Positions 52,876 through 62,088 are shown, counted from the first letter of the stretch. The stretch is 64,000 nt of DNA from Flagellimonas oceanensis (GCF_003992595.1 NZ_RZNA01000003.1:1-64000); one strand, 5' to 3'. The notes: generated by a model not told the origin, from the letters alone. Numbers and translations: made by a program.

Positions 52876-55800
52876 TTGAGTGCATATCAGGACATTTTAG
52901 CCAAACTAGAGGGCTTTATCAAACGCTTTTATACGAAGCAATTGATAAAGGGCATCTTCTTGTTTTTAACTCTGGGCACCCTTTTTTGGATTGCCATAAC
53001 ATCATTTGAATATCTGTTATGGTTGGATAATTCGTGGCGATTGACCTTGTTTATTCTCTTTATTGTGGTGGAAGCATTTCTCTTGTATCGATATGTGCTT
53101 GTACCCTTGTTGTACTTGTTTAAGATGCGGAAGAGTATCGACAACAAAGTGGCATCCAAGTTGATCGGAAAACATTTTCCAGATGTCGATGATAAGCTTC
53201 TGAATTTGTTGGAGCTTTCCGAGAACCCTCAAAAATCGGATTTGTTAGTGGCAAGCATTGAGCAACGGGCCGCAATTCTTGGTCCCGTTCCTTTTGCTGA
53301 AGCTGTAAATTTTAGGGAAAGCTATTCCTATGCGAAGTACATCATCATTCCTGTACTCTTATTTGGTTTTATCTGGATAGCGGGGGATATCGTTTCTTTC
53401 TTTAATTCCCATCAAAGAGTGATGCATTACGACATGGCCTACGAACGGCCTGCTCCATTTACGTTTCAGGTTCTGAATTCAGATTTGGAGGTAATGGACA
53501 ATGAAGCATTGACGATACAGGTCAAAACGGTTGGCGATATTAGACCAGGTAATGTTGAGATTTTTGTTAACGGGGAATCCTTGTTAATGCAGAACCGTGG
53601 GTCGTTTTATGAGTATACTTTTCAACCGCCAGTTCAAGATAGTAGTTTTTATCTATCAGCGAACGGATGGGATTCTAGGAGTTACACCATAAGTAGTTAT
53701 AGAACGCCTAAACTGGTTGATTTTGCATTGGAATTGGTATACCCAAAGTATCTTAACCTTAGACCAGAAGTGATTACCGGAACAGGTAATGCTGAGATTC
53801 CTGAGGGCACTAAAGTCACATGGAAGATACAAGGGGATTATGTGGACAATATTAAAATGATTACTGCTGATACGACTATCTCCTTTCAAAAAGACGACAA
53901 TCTTTTTTCCAACTCTAAAAGGCTGTTCAGTCATTTTGATTATGAATTGAGTACATCTAATAATAAGGTTCAGGATTTCGAGAAATTGGCGTATCGGCTT
54001 AGTGTGATTAAGGATGCAAAAGCAACGGTTCAGGTAGATCAGGTTTTGGATTCTTTGAACCCTAACGAATCGTATTATACGGGTCAGGCCGCCGATGATT
54101 ATGGGTTGCGTGAGATTCGTTTGGTTTGTTACCCTTCGGATGATGTGAACAATGTACAGCGGATTTCACTTGAAGAGCCTAATTCCAATGTTTATCAATT
54201 CTATTACACCTTTCCGTCAGGCTTGGCGCTGGAGCCAGGAAAGCGGTATAAATTGTTTTTTGAAGTTATTGATAATGACGGAGTTAGAGGTGGTAAGGTA
54301 ACCAAGAGTGAAGTTTTTAACGCTACTCTTTACGACGATAACCAGTTGAATAACAAAGAGGTAGAGTTTCAAAAATCTACATTGAACAAGATGGGAGAAT
54401 CCTTAAAGAATTTTAAGGAGCAGGAGGAAAAACTATCTGACATTAACAATTTACAGAAGGAAGAAAAGTCTCTTAGCTTCGAGGACAAGAGTCAAATCAA
54501 GAATTTTTTGCAACAACAAAAGAAGCAAGAGGAACTGATGCAGAAGTTCAGCCAAGATTTGAATAAAAGTATAGATAAGACCTCGGAGGATACCGAAATG
54601 AAAAAGATGCTTCAAGAACGATTGGAGCGTCAAGAAGCTGAAGCAAAAAAGAATGCTGAGTTACTTGAAGAGCTCAACAAGATTGCGGATAAAATAGACA
54701 AAGAGGATTTACAACGCCGCTTGGAAGAACTGGGTAAAAATCAAGGTAAGAATACCCGCAACCTAGAGCAGATATTAGAGCTGACAAAACGCTATTATGT
54801 TACAGAAAAGGCGTCTCTGATATCCAAAGAACTTGATGAGCTGGCTAAAAGGCAGGAGATATTATCTGAACTAAAGTTGGGCCAGGATTTTAGTGATAAG
54901 GAGCAGAAGAAGTTAAATGAAGGTTTCGACAACCTAGAAAAAGAAATTCGTGCGTTGGAGAAGGATAATGATAAGCTCCAAAAGCCACTAGAGTTTGATA
55001 CTGATAAGAAGATGACGGATGCCGTTAAGCAGGACCAACAAGAGGCCCTAGAAGAAATTAACAAGCATCAAGGTATGGAGGAGTCTTCTCAGTCAGAGGA
55101 GAAACAACAAGCAGGAAATAATGCTTCCAAGAAACAAAAATCAGCAGCTCAGAAAATGAGAGAGATGAGTCAATCCATGAAATCGAGTGCCATGGGTGGA
55201 GGTGGAGAAACAGATGCAGAGGATACGGAGATGCTACGACAAATTTTAGATAATTTGGTAACCTTTTCATTTAAACAAGAGAATCTTTTTGATAACATTC
55301 AAAGTGCCGATGTAGACATTTCACAGTTCTCTAGAACTGTGAAGGACCAACAAAATTTAAGGAGATTGTTCGAGCATGTCGACGATAGTCTTTTTGCGCT
55401 TTCATTGCGAAGAGCGGAGTTGTCTGAGTTCGTTAATGAGCAAATAACAGAGGTGTATTATAATATCGATAAGTCCTTGGAAAGCATTGCCGAGAATCAA
55501 ATTTACCAAGGAGCTTCATATCAACAGTACGTAATTAATGCGACCAATTCTTTGGCAGATTTCTTGGCAAACATTTTGGATAATATGCAACAAAACATGA
55601 GTCCTAGCCAAGGCAGTGGAGGAGAGGGTCAGGATTTTCAGTTGCCGGACATTATCAAAGGACAACAGGGAATACAGGAAAAGATGAGTGGCTCAGGTCA
55701 GCAAGGCAAACCGTCTGAAGGACAGGGTGAGCAAAAGGGAGAGAATCAAGGCGGTCAGCAGGAAGGAGATAAAGGAAGCGAAGGCCAGGGTCAAAATGGA

Positions 55801-56301
55801 CAAGAGGGAGAAAATGGAGAGAAAGGCAAACAGGGTTCTGGACAGAGTGACGGTGGTCAATCCAATGGAAACGGACTCAGTGAAATGGACCTCAATGAAG
55901 TCTATGAAATTTACAAAGAACAACAGTTCCTTCGCGAAAACCTCGAGAAACAGCTGGAGGATATGATGCGTGAGTCCGACAAGAATTTGGCTCAGAAACT
56001 GATTCAACAGATGGAGGATTTTGAGAACGATTTATTGGAGAACGGAATCACAGAAAGGACGCGGAACAAGGCCAACAATATTCAACACCAATTAATGAAG
56101 TTGGAAAACGCTTCTATGGAACAAGGAAAAAAGAAGGAGCGAGAAAGTAACACAAATCTAAACCAGTATTCTAATCCCATCACGACGAAACCGGAACTAC
56201 TTCAAGATTACCGGAATAGCATTGAAATATTAAATAGACAAGCATTACCTTTGCGGAAAAATTTTGAAAAGAAGGTAAAGGTTTATTTCGATAATGATTG
56301 A
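52876..56301 (+). CDS. DUF4175-type large membrane protein
   Basis: A 1,141-residue protein with three predicted transmembrane helices near the N-terminus (about 23-45, 52-76 and 152-172), a beta-rich region, long charged coiled coils (about 490-760), and a low-complexity Gln/Gly/Glu/Lys region (about 910-1005). This architecture matches the large DUF4175 family of Bacteroidota, of unknown function. The start is a TTG at 52876, the only in-frame start before the first helix. It is followed by ybeY, which begins 8 bp inside its 3' end, and mnmG, so translation RNA-quality genes share the transcript. Confidence 0.8.
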   Translation: MSAYQDILAKLEGFIKRFYTKQLIKGIFLFLTLGTLFWIAITSFEYLLWLDNSWRLTLFILFIVVEAFLLYRYVLVPLLYLFKMRKSIDNKVASKLIGKHFPDVDDKLLNLLELSENPQKSDLLVASIEQRAAILGPVPFAEAVNFRESYSYAKYIIIPVLLFGFIWIAGDIVSFFNSHQRVMHYDMAYERPAPFTFQVLNSDLEVMDNEALTIQVKTVGDIRPGNVEIFVNGESLLMQNRGSFYEYTFQPPVQDSSFYLSANGWDSRSYTISSYRTPKLVDFALELVYPKYLNLRPEVITGTGNAEIPEGTKVTWKIQGDYVDNIKMITADTTISFQKDDNLFSNSKRLFSHFDYELSTSNNKVQDFEKLAYRLSVIKDAKATVQVDQVLDSLNPNESYYTGQAADDYGLREIRLVCYPSDDVNNVQRISLEEPNSNVYQFYYTFPSGLALEPGKRYKLFFEVIDNDGVRGGKVTKSEVFNATLYDDNQLNNKEVEFQKSTLNKMGESLKNFKEQEEKLSDINNLQKEEKSLSFEDKSQIKNFLQQQKKQEELMQKFSQDLNKSIDKTSEDTEMKKMLQERLERQEAEAKKNAELLEELNKIADKIDKEDLQRRLEELGKNQGKNTRNLEQILELTKRYYVTEKASLISKELDELAKRQEILSELKLGQDFSDKEQKKLNEGFDNLEKEIRALEKDNDKLQKPLEFDTDKKMTDAVKQDQQEALEEINKHQGMEESSQSEEKQQAGNNASKKQKSAAQKMREMSQSMKSSAMGGGGETDAEDTEMLRQILDNLVTFSFKQENLFDNIQSADVDISQFSRTVKDQQNLRRLFEHVDDSLFALSLRRAELSEFVNEQITEVYYNIDKSLESIAENQIYQGASYQQYVINATNSLADFLANILDNMQQNMSPSQGSGGEGQDFQLPDIIKGQQGIQEKMSGSGQQGKPSEGQGEQKGENQGGQQEGDKGSEGQGQNGQEGENGEKGKQGSGQSDGGQSNGNGLSEMDLNEVYEIYKEQQFLRENLEKQLEDMMRESDKNLAQKLIQQMEDFENDLLENGITERTRNKANNIQHQLMKLENASMEQGKKKERESNTNLNQYSNPITTKPELLQDYRNSIEILNRQALPLRKNFEKKVKVYFDND

Positions 56302-56713
56302 GTTTCATTTTAAAAGCGACTTGCTGTTAGAGGATAAATCCAAGTATGCCGATTGGATAGATAGGATTATTCAATCAGAAGGATTTGTTGCCGGTCAAAT
56401 CGATTATATTTTTTGCACGGATGAATATTTGTTGCAGCTCAATCAAGAGTATCTAAACCACGATACTTTGACTGACATCATCACTTTTGATTATACCGAC
56501 GCAAAGACAATTTCAGGGGATATTTTTATTTCAACTGATAGGGTTGAAGACAATGCGAAGGAGTTTCAGGTGGATGTTTGGAATGAACTTCGACGAGTAA
56601 TGAGCCACGGTATTTTACACTTAGTGGGTTATGGGGATAAGAGTGATGATGAGGCTAAATTGATGCGTGAAAAAGAAGAGGAAAAAATTAAAATGTTCCA
56701 CGTGGAACCATAG
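56294..56713 (+). CDS. ybeY: Endoribonuclease YbeY
   Basis: A zinc-dependent single-strand endoribonuclease for 16S rRNA 3' maturation and ribosome quality control. The 139-residue product has the family metal site HGILHLVGYGDKSDDE (His105, His109); the third position is Asp115 rather than the more usual His, a variant common in Bacteroidota. LTDIITFDY, the preceding signature, is intact. Its last six residues, MFHVEP, are encoded by a parS site (56694-56709). It begins 8 bp inside the DUF4175 gene and lies 2 bp before mnmG. Confidence 0.93.
   Translation: MIEFHFKSDLLLEDKSKYADWIDRIIQSEGFVAGQIDYIFCTDEYLLQLNQEYLNHDTLTDIITFDYTDAKTISGDIFISTDRVEDNAKEFQVDVWNELRRVMSHGILHLVGYGDKSDDEAKLMREKEEEKIKMFHVEP
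56694..56709. promoter_or_regulatory. parS (ParB-binding) site inside ybeY
   Basis: TGTTCCACGTGGAACC matches the palindromic parS consensus TGTTnCACGTGnAACA at 13 of 14 fixed positions; only the final A is C. It encodes the C-terminal MFHVEP of YbeY. An almost identical perfect site lies 1.9 kb downstream. Confidence 0.75.
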
Positions 56714-56715
56714 AT

Positions 56716-58584
56716 ATGTTTGAGAAGGAATATGATGTTATTGTAGTAGGAGGAGGTCATGCAGGCGCAGAAGCAACTGCAGCCGCCGCCAATATGGGTT
56801 CAAGCACTTTGTTGGTTACAATGAACCTTCAAACTATTGGGCAAATGTCTTGTAATCCCGCTATGGGTGGAATTGCAAAGGGGCAAATTGTCCGTGAAAT
56901 CGATGCCCTGGGAGGTTACAGTGGTATCGTAACGGATAAGTCTGCCATCCAGTTTAAGATGCTGAACAAGTCCAAGGGTCCTGCGATGTGGAGCCCTCGA
57001 GCGCAGAATGATCGTATGCGTTTTGCTGAGGAATGGAGGATGGCTTTGGAGAATACACCGAATGCGGATTTTTATCAAGAAATGGTCAATGGCCTTCTGG
57101 TTGAAGGCGATAAGGTCGTGGGAGTAAGAACCAGTCTTGGTTTGGAAATCAGGGCTAAAGCTGTAGTCCTTACAAACGGAACCTTTTTGAATGGATTAAT
57201 TCATATCGGAGAGAAACAATTAGGTGGGGGGAGAGCTGGAGAAAAAGCGGCAACGGGTATAACCGAACAACTTGTTGAGCTTGGTTTTGATAGTGGCAGA
57301 ATGAAAACAGGAACACCCCCAAGGGTTGACGGAAGGTCGTTGGATTATTCCAAAATGATCCTTCAACCTGGCGATGAACTACCCGAGAAATTCTCTTATT
57401 TGAACACTCCCATACTTCAAACACAACGCGATTGCCACATGACGCACACAAGTAAATTGGTGCATGATTTGCTTCGCGAAGGCTTTGAAAGGTCTCCCAT
57501 GTTTAATGGTAGAATTCAAAGTATTGGGCCTAGATATTGCCCCTCGATAGAGGACAAGATCAATCGGTTTGCCGATAAAGATTCACACCAAATATTTGTA
57601 GAACCGGAGGGGTGGAATACCGTTGAGGTTTACGTAAATGGTTTCTCTACATCCTTGCCCGAGGATGTTCAATACAAGGCATTGAAATCTGTAAAGGGGT
57701 TCGAACACGTCAAGTTTTTTAGACCAGGTTATGCTATTGAATATGATTATTTCCCACCTACCCAATTGAGGCATACACTCGAAACGAAGCTGGTCAACAA
57801 TCTATATTTTGCAGGTCAAATTAATGGGACAACTGGATATGAGGAGGCAGCTTCTCAGGGTTTGATGGCGGGTATAAATGCCCATTTAAAAATCAATGAA
57901 AAAGAGCCATTTATTCTGAAAAGAGATGAGGCCTATATCGGGGTTTTGGTTGATGATTTAATCACAAAAGGAACGGAGGAACCGTATCGAATGTTTACAT
58001 CAAGAGCTGAGTATCGCACATTGTTGAGACAGGATAATGCGGATTTACGATTAACACCAAAGGGGTATCAAATAGGATTGGCGAAAGAAGAGCGTCTAAA
58101 ACGAATGGAGGATAAGATGAGCAAGTCCGACAATTTTGTCAAATTCTTTAAAAAGACCAGCTTCACTACAGATGAGATCAATCCTATTTTGGAATCATTG
58201 GATTCATCCTTGGTTAAGCAATCCGATAAGTTGTTCAAGGTATTCTCAAGACCAAAGGTTACCATGGACCACATGCTTCAATTGGAATCTGTTTCCGATT
58301 TTGTGAGGGAAAATGAGTTGGATACAGAGGTCTTGGAGCAGGCCGAAATACAGGTCAAATATTCAGGCTATATCGAAAAAGAAAAGACCAATGCGGACAA
58401 ATTACAACGTTTAGAAAATGTCCGTATTCCTGATAATTTTGATTATTCAAAACTTAAATCGCTGTCCTACGAAGCAAGGGAAAAATTGGAATCGATACAG
58501 CCTGTTACCATATCACAGGCATCTCGGATCAGTGGCGTTTCTCCTGCTGACATAAGTGTTCTTTTAGTGTATTTGGGCAGATAA
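56716..58584 (+). CDS. mnmG: tRNA uridine-5-carboxymethylaminomethyl(34) synthesis enzyme MnmG (GidA)
   Basis: With MnmE this FAD enzyme installs the (carboxymethyl)aminomethyl group on U34 of several tRNAs. The 622-residue product begins with the FAD Rossmann motif VVGGGHAGAEA (12-17 is GGGHAG), has MSCNPAMGGIAKGQIVREIDALGG, GRAGEKAATGITEQL, GRMKTGTPPRVDGRS, and the C-terminal MnmE-binding helical domain. Its length is normal. mnmG (gidA) is often near the origin in bacteria, which agrees with the flanking parS sites. It lies 2 bp after ybeY and is followed by a parS palindrome. Confidence 0.96.
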   Translation: MFEKEYDVIVVGGGHAGAEATAAAANMGSSTLLVTMNLQTIGQMSCNPAMGGIAKGQIVREIDALGGYSGIVTDKSAIQFKMLNKSKGPAMWSPRAQNDRMRFAEEWRMALENTPNADFYQEMVNGLLVEGDKVVGVRTSLGLEIRAKAVVLTNGTFLNGLIHIGEKQLGGGRAGEKAATGITEQLVELGFDSGRMKTGTPPRVDGRSLDYSKMILQPGDELPEKFSYLNTPILQTQRDCHMTHTSKLVHDLLREGFERSPMFNGRIQSIGPRYCPSIEDKINRFADKDSHQIFVEPEGWNTVEVYVNGFSTSLPEDVQYKALKSVKGFEHVKFFRPGYAIEYDYFPPTQLRHTLETKLVNNLYFAGQINGTTGYEEAASQGLMAGINAHLKINEKEPFILKRDEAYIGVLVDDLITKGTEEPYRMFTSRAEYRTLLRQDNADLRLTPKGYQIGLAKEERLKRMEDKMSKSDNFVKFFKKTSFTTDEINPILESLDSSLVKQSDKLFKVFSRPKVTMDHMLQLESVSDFVRENELDTEVLEQAEIQVKYSGYIEKEKTNADKLQRLENVRIPDNFDYSKLKSLSYEAREKLESIQPVTISQASRISGVSPADISVLLVYLGR

Positions 58585-58594
58585 CCCATCAACT

Positions 58595-58610
58595 TGTTCC
58601 ACGTGGAACA
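58595..58610. promoter_or_regulatory. parS (ParB-binding) site, perfect consensus
   Basis: TGTTCCACGTGGAACA matches the universal parS consensus at all 14 fixed positions and sits in the centre of a perfect 22-bp palindrome (58592-58613). It lies 10 bp after the mnmG stop, in non-coding DNA. The inverted repeat followed by TTTTTATTTT could also act as a terminator; both roles are possible. A rightward frame opening at TTG 58594 (MFHVEQV) is an artefact of this site. Confidence 0.85.
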
Positions 58611-58683
58611 AGTGCCTTTTTATTTTCATTTATATATAAGTGGCTCGGTTTTTGAATTCATCTTTGGTATAACACTATGCCAG

Positions 58684-59229
58684 ATGAAACGATTTTTACT
58701 CACCATTTTTGTTGTGGTCTTTTTAGGCCCCTGTATTCCATTACGGATTGCTCCAAACATAAAAGATTATAAATTGACCCAAGGAAAACGATTTAAAAAA
58801 GGTCTTCCCAAAAAGAATGTTTTTGTTTTTGAAGACCCAAAAGATGCGAATGAATTTTACGATTACATCAACACAAAATTCAATCTCAATGATTATTATG
58901 TGGATGTACAAGTTCCGTTTTTGGTTGATGGCAATACCTGTTATTTTTCATTTTATGAAGTTGAAATTCCGACCAAGACCATTAATTTAATTCCCATGGC
59001 TCTGGATTTAGCGTTGAGTAAATCTGCCGATATGAATCCAATTTTGGAAGATGCATATTCCTCTCGAGTGGGAAACTGGTACATTGCCATTGAAGTTTTT
59101 AGCGATACGGAAGAGGATTGTTTAGCTGAAGATTCAATTTCAAGAGAAAAGGTTTTGTCCTATCTTCGGAAATTGAAAAACGAATATTTGGCAACAGATA
59201 ATTATAATGAAGTTGTTTTTAAAAACTAA
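58684..59229 (+). CDS. Exported protein of unknown function
   Basis: A 181-residue protein with an N-terminal signal (KRFLLTIFVVVFLGPC), possibly a lipoprotein, although Pro at -1 of the Cys is unusual. The rest is a soluble alpha-beta fold with no family I recognise (FVFEDPKDANEFYDYINTKF, WYIAIEVFSDTEEDCLAED). The ATG at 58684 is chosen because the in-frame TTG at 58594 lies inside the parS palindrome. Its 3' end overlaps the methyltransferase gene by 23 bp. Confidence 0.75.
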   Translation: MKRFLLTIFVVVFLGPCIPLRIAPNIKDYKLTQGKRFKKGLPKKNVFVFEDPKDANEFYDYINTKFNLNDYYVDVQVPFLVDGNTCYFSFYEVEIPTKTINLIPMALDLALSKSADMNPILEDAYSSRVGNWYIAIEVFSDTEEDCLAEDSISREKVLSYLRKLKNEYLATDNYNEVVFKN

Positions 59230-60037
59230 AGACTTTTCTGTTTCAGGGGAAGCGTTCGAGCTATATCGAGATGAAGGATTGGATATGCTGGTAACCAAAC
59301 CGCAACCACAAAACCTCGGTCCATATTACGAAAGCGAGGACTATATTTCCCATACAGACGCTAAATCTACTCTTACAGACAGACTGTACCAGCTGGTTAA
59401 GGCAAAAAATCTTAAGGATAAGGTTCAATTAATTGAAAATCAATATGTTAAAAGCAAAAGCCTTCTCGATTTAGGGGCCGGAACAGGGGATTTTCTAATT
59501 ACTGCTCAAAATTCAGGTTTTAGGGTAACAGGGATAGAACCCAATGCTAAAGCGAGGAAGTTAGCTGAACAAAAAGGAGTACATCTACAGGAAAGCTTAA
59601 AAGAGGTATCCGGACAAAAATTTCAAGCCATAACACTATGGCATGTTTTGGAGCACCTTCCTAATCTTGAGGAGCAAATTACAACCTTGGCCAATCTTTT
59701 GGAAGAGGATGGCGTTTTGGTAATTGCGGTACCCAATTTTAAATCCTTTGATGCGAAACATTATAAGTCGTATTGGGCAGCTTTTGATGTGCCCAGGCAT
59801 CTTTGGCATTTTTCTAAAACGTCCATTGCAAAACTTTTTGCTCCCCATCAAATGGAGGTGGTAAAAATCAAACCGATGTGGTTCGATGCTTTTTACGTTT
59901 CCATGTTGTCGGAAAAATACAAGGGGAACAAACTTTATTTAATCAGTGCTTTTTTTGTGGGATTATGGTCCAACTTTAGAGCCATCTTCACTAAAGAGCA
60001 TTCCTCTTTAATCTATATCCTCAAAAGGAAGAAATAA
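59207..60037 (+). CDS. Class I SAM-dependent methyltransferase
   Basis: A 276-residue cytoplasmic methyltransferase. The AdoMet-binding motif I LLDLGAGTGDF is at residues 86-96, with motif II RVTGIEPNAKARKLAEQKG and post-motif LWHVLEHLPNLEEQI; the pattern is that of the methyltransferase domain 23 group. A short N-terminal region (about 1-80), with GPYYESEDYISHTDA, precedes it. The substrate is unknown. Translation overlaps the preceding gene by 23 bp. No related pathway genes lie nearby. Confidence 0.85.
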   Translation: MKLFLKTKDFSVSGEAFELYRDEGLDMLVTKPQPQNLGPYYESEDYISHTDAKSTLTDRLYQLVKAKNLKDKVQLIENQYVKSKSLLDLGAGTGDFLITAQNSGFRVTGIEPNAKARKLAEQKGVHLQESLKEVSGQKFQAITLWHVLEHLPNLEEQITTLANLLEEDGVLVIAVPNFKSFDAKHYKSYWAAFDVPRHLWHFSKTSIAKLFAPHQMEVVKIKPMWFDAFYVSMLSEKYKGNKLYLISAFFVGLWSNFRAIFTKEHSSLIYILKRKK

Positions 60038-60228
60038 GTGATTTTCGGGGCCGTTGTCGAACGAACCCACCTTCTGGCACACAATCCTATCAAACCAAAA
60101 AGAAACGCTTAAAACGACCCGTTTCTGAGGGTCAACAAAATAAAGGGAGACAATACCCCGGGAATATTTGCATAGAAAATGCTTATGGTTAAGTGAACCC
60201 CAATTTTGAGATGACAAAAACTTAATGA

Positions 60229-60257
60229 TTGGCTTTCCAAAAGCTTTTCTATTTTTG
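60229..60257 (+). promoter_or_regulatory. Promoter for the OmpH-like gene
   Basis: TTG (60229-60231), an 18-bp spacer and TATTTTTG (60250-60257) match the Bacteroidota promoter consensus. The start codon follows 21 bp later. Confidence 0.65.
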
Positions 60258-60278
60258 CGCATCGATAAAAAGTAAAAG

Positions 60279-60785
60279 ATGAAAAAATTAGTAGTGTTTG
60301 CGATTGCCATCACGGCCATGGCATGTCAGCAAAACAAAATTGGATATGTGGATAGTGTTAAGATCATGGACGACTATCAAGAAAAAATTGATGTCGACGC
60401 CAGATATCAAACCAAGGCCCAAGCCATAACACAAAAAAGGGATAGTATTTCCCAAGCCTTCCAAATGGAATTACAGCAATTCCAGACAAAGGCGCAGAGC
60501 ATGTCCCAACAAAGTGCACAAGAGGAGTATTCCCAACTACAACAGCGAGGGCAACAAATAGGGCAGCAGTTGCAACAAGAAGAGCAACAATTGCAACAAA
60601 AAGGCCAGGCTGAGATGGATACCTTGGTAAGAAAGGTTAAAAAAGAAATCAGAGCTTACGGTAAGGCGAATGGTTACACCTATATTCTAGGCGGCGGCGA
60701 TGGCGGTTCCGTAATTTATGGAGACGATGCCAAAGACCTGACCAACGAAATCCTTAAGATTTTGAACGATAAGTACGAGAACTAA
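60279..60785 (+). CDS. OmpH/Skp-like periplasmic chaperone lipoprotein
   Basis: A 168-residue protein with a lipoprotein signal (AITAMACQQ, Cys16) and an OmpH/Skp fold: a core opening with IGYVDSVKIMDDY, then two long helices, very rich in glutamine (about 60-125, LQQEEQQLQQKGQAEMDT), closing with VIYGDDAKDLTNEILKILN. Skp chaperones keep outer-membrane proteins soluble in the periplasm. The glutamine richness is unusual but the fold signature is clear. It has a good promoter and a bidirectional terminator. Confidence 0.85.
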   Translation: MKKLVVFAIAITAMACQQNKIGYVDSVKIMDDYQEKIDVDARYQTKAQAITQKRDSISQAFQMELQQFQTKAQSMSQQSAQEEYSQLQQRGQQIGQQLQQEEQQLQQKGQAEMDTLVRKVKKEIRAYGKANGYTYILGGGDGGSVIYGDDAKDLTNEILKILNDKYEN

Positions 60786-60814
60786 ACTCGATACATCCCT
60801 TTACGTAAATAAAG

Positions 60815-60838
60815 CCCACTCATTAGAGTGGGTTTTTT
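60815..60838. terminator. Bidirectional terminator after the OmpH-like gene
   Basis: A 7-bp stem CCCACTC / GAGTGGG (60815-60821 and 60826-60832) with a tight 4-nt loop is followed by TTTTTT. The leftward membrane-protein gene has its TAA inside the loop, so the two genes share this element. Confidence 0.85.
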
Positions 60839-61416
60839 GTTTTGGCGGCAGCTGCTTTATAAGAGAAAAACATATATACCCCAAATCCAAGCTCTATGAT
60901 TGAGCCAGAAAGGGCCGAAATGGATGGGGACGCCTCAAGGAAAAACAAGATAAAGGACGATGCGCCCAATAGAGCACCCAATATCCAATAGGTTTTAATG
61001 CCATAAAGCGTAGCAAACGTTAAATACCTTCCTCCGATAATCAACAACATGCCTTGGAAAAACCAAGCATGGTCCTGGAAGGAGAGGAGCAGGGCCAAGG
61101 GAATACACATCAACATAAAAATGGTGTTTTCCATGACCAATTGGCCCAAAGGGTTTTGTTTGGAATGACTTCCTTGAATACCCGCAACCTTGGCCAGTAA
61201 CAATCCCAAAGGATGAATAAGCATACCACCAAAAAACAAGGTCCAAATAGCGGTTTGCGAAGAAACCAAAAAGGAAACCAGTGCGGCCGTCATCCAGACC
61301 ATTCCAGAAGCTAAAATACCCAAAGAGCCATCAGCATAAGCTTTTCTTAAATCCGCTTGAGCAGTTGAAATGGAATTAACCGAAGAATCCTTGGTGTTGT
61401 GTAATTGTTCGTTCAT
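60823..61416 (-). CDS. DUF7010-like inner-membrane protein
   Basis: A 197-residue protein with about six transmembrane helices (opening at AYADGSLGILASGMVWMTAALVSFLV). The TLFFGGMLIHPLG block and the overall layout suggest the DUF7010 family, of unknown function; this assignment is from pattern memory and is moderate. It is the first of a leftward run of four membrane-protein genes read toward lower coordinates. Confidence 0.65.
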   Translation of the reverse strand: MNEQLHNTKDSSVNSISTAQADLRKAYADGSLGILASGMVWMTAALVSFLVSSQTAIWTLFFGGMLIHPLGLLLAKVAGIQGSHSKQNPLGQLVMENTIFMLMCIPLALLLSFQDHAWFFQGMLLIIGGRYLTFATLYGIKTYWILGALLGASSFILFFLEASPSISALSGSIIELGFGVYMFFSYKAAAAKTKNPL

Positions 61417-61434
61417 TCTTTTATTGAAAGATGA

Positions 61435-61617
61435 TTATTTTTTGGACTTTTTCTTGTTCTCGAAGATTACAATGACCATGGCAATAATCAATAATATATT
61501 CGAGACAATGCCCCATATGGCAGTATTGCCATTTTTCAATCCCATCAGATTAATAACAAGAAGCACTAAACTGATTACGATGACCACCAAAGGAGCGATT
61601 GTTTTTTTGTCAAACAT
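61435..61617 (-). CDS. Small two-helix membrane protein
   Basis: A 60-residue protein with two transmembrane helices (about 8-25 and 34-52) and a basic tail (ENKKKSKK). No family is recognised. The gene fits tightly between its neighbours on the same strand, which supports it being real rather than a chance ORF. Confidence 0.6.
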   Translation of the reverse strand: MFDKKTIAPLVVIVISLVLLVINLMGLKNGNTAIWGIVSNILLIIAMVIVIFENKKKSKK

Positions 61618-61626
61618 GGATTGTGT

Positions 61627-62076
61627 TTAAAGTTCAATATCAAGTTGTCTACCCTCTTCTTTTGCCTTTTTATCCATATTTGAACCCATGGCAAGGCCAA
61701 TTGACATACCAACGGGCAAACCAATGCCCAAAAAAGCCATGTTCCTCAAGCTGACTCCCAAAGCGGCTCCGATGGGAAGTCCAAAAACCGTCATACCCAA
61801 AACAAACCATGTTTTTTTGAAATAATTTTTAGGCACGATTTTGAGTTTTTGGGCCAACAAACCAACAATTTTGGATTGCTCTTTGCGGATTTCGTTGCGC
61901 AATTTTTTATCGGCATCCGATACAGCATTGAGTTGTGTAATATGCTTATTGATGACCAGCTCGATTTCTTCGGGCAGTTTCTTTTTTTTGATTTCTATGA
62001 TCAATCTTTCGAATTGCTCGTAAGCACTTTTGGTTTTGTCAGTGAGCTCAGGACGTTGTATGGGTTCTAGAATCAT
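61627..62076 (-). CDS. Membrane protein with glycine-zipper-like hairpin
   Basis: A 149-residue protein: a charged helical N-terminal half (PELTDKTKSAYEQFERLI, KLRNEIRKEQSKIVGLL) followed by two hydrophobic segments with glycine-zipper spacing (VLGMTVFGLPIGAALGVSL, FLGIGLPVGMSIGLAMGS). No family name can be given. It lies 9 bp from the next gene and is in line with the small-membrane-protein cluster. Confidence 0.65.
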   Translation of the reverse strand: MILEPIQRPELTDKTKSAYEQFERLIIEIKKKKLPEEIELVINKHITQLNAVSDADKKLRNEIRKEQSKIVGLLAQKLKIVPKNYFKKTWFVLGMTVFGLPIGAALGVSLRNMAFLGIGLPVGMSIGLAMGSNMDKKAKEEGRQLDIEL

Positions 62077-62088
62077 GCTCGTAAAGCT

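Noticed and set aside
58594..59229. Extended start (TTG at 58594, MFHVEQVPF) for the exported protein after mnmG
   Set aside because: The extra codons are the parS palindrome plus a linker; the signal peptide begins cleanly at the ATG at 58684.
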